DNA from: Actinomycetaceae bacterium | GTDB lineage: Bacteria; Actinomycetota; Actinomycetes; Actinomycetales; Actinomycetaceae | Assembly (NCBI GenBank): GCA_030538185.1 | Contig: JAUNUK010000002.1 | Coordinates: forward strand, 62,001-126,000 | Direction: 5' to 3' | Length of the DNA: 64,000 nucleotides | Shown: piece after piece, positions 60,743 through 64,000 of the stretch | Layout: each line of letters begins with the position of its first letter | How positions within the stretch are numbered: position 1 is the first letter of the stretch | The notes under the pieces: model-generated | What the model was told of the DNA's origin: nothing | Seen by the model: the letters and a program-made list of their open reading frames with translations, nothing else | The model's database searches: none | Position numbers and translations under genes: made by a program

Positions 60743-61966
60743 CTAGTTTCCTGTAGATGTTCCTGGGGGAGCACTTGGCGTTGGGGTAATCCCAACGGAA
60801 TCAGGATTCGACTCAGTGGCCGTAGCCGGGGGTTCTACAGGCTTGGCTTCCTTCCCATCAATGTTGGTTCCCTTGACTGTGGCAGCAAGTGGTTTATCCG
60901 AACGTATGGCCTCCCACACGCCCTCGGCAGCTGGGGCAGGAATAACCTTGGCCCTGTTGTAGGGATAATCCTCGACAGGCAACATGTAGAAGTTAATCTT
61001 GGAAGGGTCGATGCCCGACATGGATAAGGCCAAGCCGCCCAAAGTCGTTACGGAACCGAATTCCTCGGACATCGTCAGCGACTTCATGCCTGCACGCAGG
61101 AAGGAGTACAAGGAGGGCAGGTCAGTGAGGTAGTTTTTGCTCAGCGCCTCTTTCATAATGGCACCAAGCAACTGCTGTTGACGCCCGATACGCGATAAGT
61201 CGGAACCATCTCCGAGCCCATAGCGCGCCCGAGCGTAGCCAAGTGCCTGCTCAGAGTCGAGCTTCTGGCAACCGGCGGGCAGGTTAACAGTGTTCTTTCT
61301 ATCGTGGACGGCCTTGTCCAGACACATATTGACCCCGCCTAAGGCATCAATGACGCCCTTGAAGCCGGCGAAATCCACAACAACAAATTGATCCACGTAG
61401 ACATTGGACATGCCCTCAACGGTCTTTATTGTGCACGCAGCCGCGGCAGCGACATCATTTTCACCTCCGGCCAGGGCGAAGGAGTCGTTGAACATGCCCA
61501 GCTGCGTGGAGGCCGGGAAAACCTTGCCTGCACTATTCTTGCATTCCGGCCGTTTGACCATGGTGTCTCGCGGTATCGAGATGATGTCAATACGCTTTCT
61601 GTCAGCTGCGATGTGCATGACTAAGGTGGCATCCGAGCGCATTCCGGTGATTTTATAACCGCGCTCGTCGTACTCGACGTTGTCACGGTGGTCCGAGGCG
61701 ATCAGGACGATGTTCAGGTCTTTGCCTGCATAAGAGTCCGTCGGGTTTTCCTCTTTTGGAGTGTCAGGGCGTTCCTCATCCTTGCCCAACAGAGAGGAGA
61801 CATCCACCTTTTTAGACCAAGAGTTCGCGTCCGCATAGACCAAGGCACCCAGAGTCACAACGAAAAGAAACAGAAAAACGGATACCAAAAGAAGGCCCCG
61901 CAAGACGGGGTGCCTGTGTTGGCTCATTGCACTGTGACGAGCCCTGGGGGATTGTGAAGATGCCAC
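60743..61966 (-). CDS. LytR-CpsA-Psr (LCP) family protein, first copy
   Basis: A 407-residue LCP protein: a short cytoplasmic tail, one helix (LRGLLLVSVFLFLFVVTLGALVY), then the catalytic core with IASDHRDN, RSDATLVMHI, ISIPRDTMVKRPE, FNDSFALAGGE, YARARYGLGDGSDLSRIGRQQQLL. The C-terminus is a Thr/Pro/Ser-rich tail. The two LCP genes form a tandem pair with a 1-base gap but differ a lot in sequence, so they are not a recent duplication. The start at GTG 61966 is weak; ATG 61927 is an alternative. Confidence 0.9.
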   Translation of the reverse strand: MASSQSPRARHSAMSQHRHPVLRGLLLVSVFLFLFVVTLGALVYADANSWSKKVDVSSLLGKDEERPDTPKEENPTDSYAGKDLNIVLIASDHRDNVEYDERGYKITGMRSDATLVMHIAADRKRIDIISIPRDTMVKRPECKNSAGKVFPASTQLGMFNDSFALAGGENDVAAAAACTIKTVEGMSNVYVDQFVVVDFAGFKGVIDALGGVNMCLDKAVHDRKNTVNLPAGCQKLDSEQALGYARARYGLGDGSDLSRIGRQQQLLGAIMKEALSKNYLTDLPSLYSFLRAGMKSLTMSEEFGSVTTLGGLALSMSGIDPSKINFYMLPVEDYPYNRAKVIPAPAAEGVWEAIRSDKPLAATVKGTNIDGKEAKPVEPPATATESNPDSVGITPTPSAPPGTSTGN

Positions 61967-62013
61967 AAGCTAAATGTTAGGCCCAAAGTGTGTGAATTTC
62001 CTGTGTGCCTTGC

Positions 62014-62460
62014 TTAGGGAAGACCAGTTTCTCCATTTTTTTCTTCCGAGGGCGGCTTAGTCGACACGTTTTCTTGCGCATTACTGTGGTCGCGTGCTTC
62101 CAAAATTGCTAGCCGCCTTGTGAGGATGGTGATCTGCCTATCGGTAGCCAAATGTCGTCGCCAATCCACAACCAGGTAACCGAAAAACACGATGACCAGC
62201 CCATATAGGACCAGATCGGTGCCACGTCCAACCCCTAAAAATAGGGCCAAAGAGGAAAGGGCCTGCGGGAAAATAATGGCGCTGAGGGCAGCAATGGCAA
62301 AGATGAAGGTTAAGATCCTGCGCACAGCCATGTGCCTGGCACCCTCTGATCTCGTGATCGAGACCACTAGAAGAATGACAGCAGTGACGAGGACGGCCTT
62401 GATGCCAAGCTGGGCGCCCGTGGTGCTGGAGCCGAGCATCTGGAGAATATGAGTCAGCAT
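62014..62460 (-). CDS. DUF2304 membrane protein
   Basis: A 148-residue protein with three or four helices (LGIKAVLVTAVILLVVSI, ILTFIFAIAALSAIIF, LVLYGLVIVFFGYLVVD) and a charged coiled tail (LATDRQITILTRRLAILEARD). DUF2304 genes typically stand next to a DPM1-like glycosyltransferase, as here (4-base gap), and may help present the lipid-linked sugar. Function of the family is unknown. Confidence 0.85.
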   Translation of the reverse strand: MLTHILQMLGSSTTGAQLGIKAVLVTAVILLVVSITRSEGARHMAVRRILTFIFAIAALSAIIFPQALSSLALFLGVGRGTDLVLYGLVIVFFGYLVVDWRRHLATDRQITILTRRLAILEARDHSNAQENVSTKPPSEEKNGETGLP

Positions 62461-62464
62461 TGCG

Positions 62465-63157
62465 TCATCCCATTATGAGGTCGTAGAGGATATTGACAGA
62501 GTTCCAAAGAGATTGACCTTTGGATTTGGAGTAATCGGTATAGGCGATTGTCACAGGTATTTCCTCCCAGGGCAGTCCTGTCTTTCCGATTTGGGCGACA
62601 ATCTCTGATGCGTGCGCCATGCGGTTTTGTTTAAGGTGAATCATGCTGGCTGCGTCTCTGCGCAACAGGCGTACCCCATTGTGGGCATCTGTGACTTTCA
62701 TGCCAGTCGAGCGGGCAGTAAACCACGCTGCGAAGCGTAGGACTAGACGCTTCAAAGCGCCCGCCTCGGATTTGCCTTCGAGGAATCTGGATCCGAAGAC
62801 CACTGCTAGGTTTTTTTCTTCAGCCAGCGCATACATTTTTTCAATATCGGTTATCTCGTGTTGCCCATCAGAATCGAATGTGGCGATATACCGGGCTTGG
62901 GTGTGCTTCAAGGCGTATTCAATACCTGTTTGTAGGGCTGCACCCTGACCGAGATTCACGGCATGTTCTACAAGAATCACACCACTTTTGCGCACCTCGT
63001 CACCAGAGTTGTCGCTGGATCCGTCATTGACGCAGACAATCATGGGGAAATGGGCACGTGCCATGTGAAGGACTTGGGCCAGCACTGTTGCCTCGTTGTA
63101 AACAGGTACGACTAGGCAGACCGCTTCCTTGGCGGATGTTGGAATGTCTGTGGACAT
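62465..63157 (-). CDS. Glycosyltransferase family 2, polyprenyl-phosphate type
   Basis: A 230-residue soluble GT2 resembling dolichyl-phosphate mannose/glucose synthases. VVPVYNEATVLAQVL and NDGSSDNSGDE bind the nucleotide; TFDSDGQHEITDIEKM holds the DxD metal motif, and VFGSRFLEGKSEAGALKR is typical of the group. It should charge undecaprenyl phosphate with a sugar for envelope synthesis. First gene of the GT2-DUF2304-LCP-LCP run on the minus strand. Confidence 0.88.
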   Translation of the reverse strand: MSTDIPTSAKEAVCLVVPVYNEATVLAQVLHMARAHFPMIVCVNDGSSDNSGDEVRKSGVILVEHAVNLGQGAALQTGIEYALKHTQARYIATFDSDGQHEITDIEKMYALAEEKNLAVVFGSRFLEGKSEAGALKRLVLRFAAWFTARSTGMKVTDAHNGVRLLRRDAASMIHLKQNRMAHASEIVAQIGKTGLPWEEIPVTIAYTDYSKSKGQSLWNSVNILYDLIMG

Positions 63158-63392
63158 AGCTTCATTGTGACACCACTTCTCGAAAGTGACTCAATCACTG
63201 GACACAGAGAACAATTATTATTACTGTTGCAGAAGTGATTATTGAGAAAATTTGAGGTTTAAATCTCTCAAACATTACTAAAATGCATCAAATCGTCATG
63301 TGGTCAATATCTCCGCCGATTTGCTGCAAAAGAAGTGCACAATTAAAACAGTCGCTGACACTACTTGGATAGGCGAAAAGATAGGTTTGGGT
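63158..63392. other. AT-rich divergent gap
   Basis: This 235-base region separates the GT2 gene from the secreted amidase-like gene. It is clearly richer in A and T than the rest of the window. A weak dyad (TTTGAG at 63251-63256, CTCAAA at 63267-63272) is present. I see no gene, RNA or convincing promoter pair, although promoters for both neighbours must lie here. Confidence 0.4.
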
Positions 63393-64000
63393 ATGCGAAG
63401 AATACGAATATGGACGGCTGCTTTGGCAGCACTGGCAGTGGTGGGTGTGGCTACCCCGGTGGCTGCCGCACCAAGCGAGCTTGCACCACCGACCGAGACC
63501 CCGGTGACATCCTCATCGGTGAACCTAGTCCCGACCTCGTCCGTGAAGGGCCTGAGTGCCAGGCAGGTCGCGGACTCTATTCAAGACATTAGTGCCTCAC
63601 AGAATTCTCAGAGCCAATACGTTGATACGGCAGGCAGGCTCGTGACACGCACACCTGTTCTCAGCGCTCGCGTTCTTGCAAACGATAGCTATGAGTATGC
63701 CGCGGCCACAATGGCCATCAAGCCTAAAACGGCTATCGTCGTCTTGACGTGGGACCGTGGTAGTGAAGAGCCTCTTGCGGTATTGGGGCGCGAGCGTAAA
63801 GGCTCCACCTGGGGTGAGTGGGAAGCACTTAACGAAGAAGTCGTATTCTCAAAGTCCGAAACACGCCAAGGATCAGAGCCTTGGCTTGTGCGGGACGCTG
63901 ATGAGGTCCAAGCAGTTGTGGTCAGCGCTGATGGTGTCGCCGTTGGAAAGCCAACGCTTGAGGTCATCGATCCAGGAATCCAGCTAACAGATGCCTTAGC
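63393..64000 (+). CDS. Secreted cell-wall amidase-like protein, N-terminal part (cut by window edge)
   Basis: The first 202 residues are visible. A signal peptide (MRRIRIWTAALAALAVVGVA, cleavage likely after PVAAA) is followed by a Thr/Ser/Pro-rich linker and a beta-domain with AIVVLTWDRGSEEPLAVLGR and STWGEWEALNEE. This domain is found at the front of actinobacterial PGRP-type N-acetylmuramoyl-L-alanine amidases, which cut the stem peptide from peptidoglycan. The amidase domain itself would lie beyond the window, so the assignment is inferred from the front part only. The ATG 63393 has AGG upstream. Confidence 0.7.
   Translation, partial: MRRIRIWTAALAALAVVGVATPVAAAPSELAPPTETPVTSSSVNLVPTSSVKGLSARQVADSIQDISASQNSQSQYVDTAGRLVTRTPVLSARVLANDSYEYAAATMAIKPKTAIVVLTWDRGSEEPLAVLGRERKGSTWGEWEALNEEVVFSKSETRQGSEPWLVRDADEVQAVVVSADGVAVGKPTLEVIDPGIQLTDAL

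Noticed and set aside
63251-63272. TTTGAG/CTCAAA dyad considered as terminator or operator
   Set aside because: Only 6 bp with a 10-base AT loop in an AT-rich gap; such dyads are expected by chance.
1-64000. Search for CRISPR arrays, tRNA/rRNA genes, insertion sequences or prophage genes
   Set aside because: No regularly spaced repeats, no cloverleaf-like sequence in the short gaps, and no transposase, integrase or phage structural motifs were found by reading.
1-64000. High frequency of short CCTGG/CCAGG words
   Set aside because: These 5-mers are expected to be common at this base composition and with the observed codon use; without counts they cannot be called enriched.

Overview
The window looks like chromosomal DNA of a Gram-positive actinobacterium, probably from Actinomycetaceae or a close relative. 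The evidence is the gene set: the actinobacterial succinylase lysine pathway (7Fe ferredoxin, DapC, DapD), tandem LytR-CpsA-Psr proteins, a VanW-type wall protein, an Rv1264-like adenylate cyclase, many lipoprotein-anchored ABC binding proteins, and an estimated G+C in the low-to-mid 50s. The genus cannot be read from sequence alone. Coding is dense. No gap exceeds 300 bases, and I saw no tRNA, rRNA, transposase, phage gene or CRISPR array.

Layout. 1-4262: start of a membrane protein, then a TPP-riboswitch-controlled thiamine ABC importer (thiBPQ). 4348-5184: an SDR oxidoreductase. 5181-12815: a seven-gene operon with a cytoplasmic GH29 fucosidase, a sugar ABC importer, an M81 peptidase, a ROK kinase and CutC, divergent from a ROK regulator (13017-14180). 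14191-18477: MgtC-like protein, SF2 helicase and RclA-like flavoprotein. 18533-23056: a possible iron box followed by an overlapping metallophosphoesterase/Fbp-type ABC operon. 23159-32095: LysP-like permease, a tiny lipoprotein gene, an alcohol dehydrogenase, TypA and VanW. 29849-37565: a second sugar locus (ROK regulator, ABC importer, GH15, GH31), which is intracellular alpha-glucoside utilisation. 37785-42452: four-carbon acid sugar locus (GntR regulator, OtnK-type kinase, LtnD-type dehydrogenase, GntP permease). 42523-46805: housekeeping block with ferredoxin, DapC, citrate synthase and DapD. 46826-48033: strong terminator and a small regulator/membrane-protein operon with a readable promoter-operator. 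48042-51875: solitary MmeI-like DNA methyltransferase, S33 peptidase and Maf. 51935-55152: adenylate cyclase with a leader ORF, and a two-component system. 55171-63157: purE-purK-gtrA and envelope glycopolymer genes (two GT2 enzymes, an epimerase, two LCP ligases, DUF2304). 63393-end: start of a secreted amidase-like protein.

How the genes work together. Two loci share one logic: a ROK regulator, a binding-protein ABC importer and cytoplasmic glycosidases, implying that oligosaccharides are imported intact and split inside the cell. A third catabolic locus handles threonate/erythronate-type acids. Together with lysine, thiamine and iron or phospho-ester uptake, this suggests a host- or mucosa-associated scavenger (inference).

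Most striking observation. The non-palindromic 9-mer CCGAGGGCG occurs 27 times by hand count on the two strands, about thirty times more than base composition predicts (about 0.8). It is scattered through unrelated genes, which fits a genome-wide signal such as a DNA uptake, Chi-like or segregation sequence. I know of no description of such a signal for this group.
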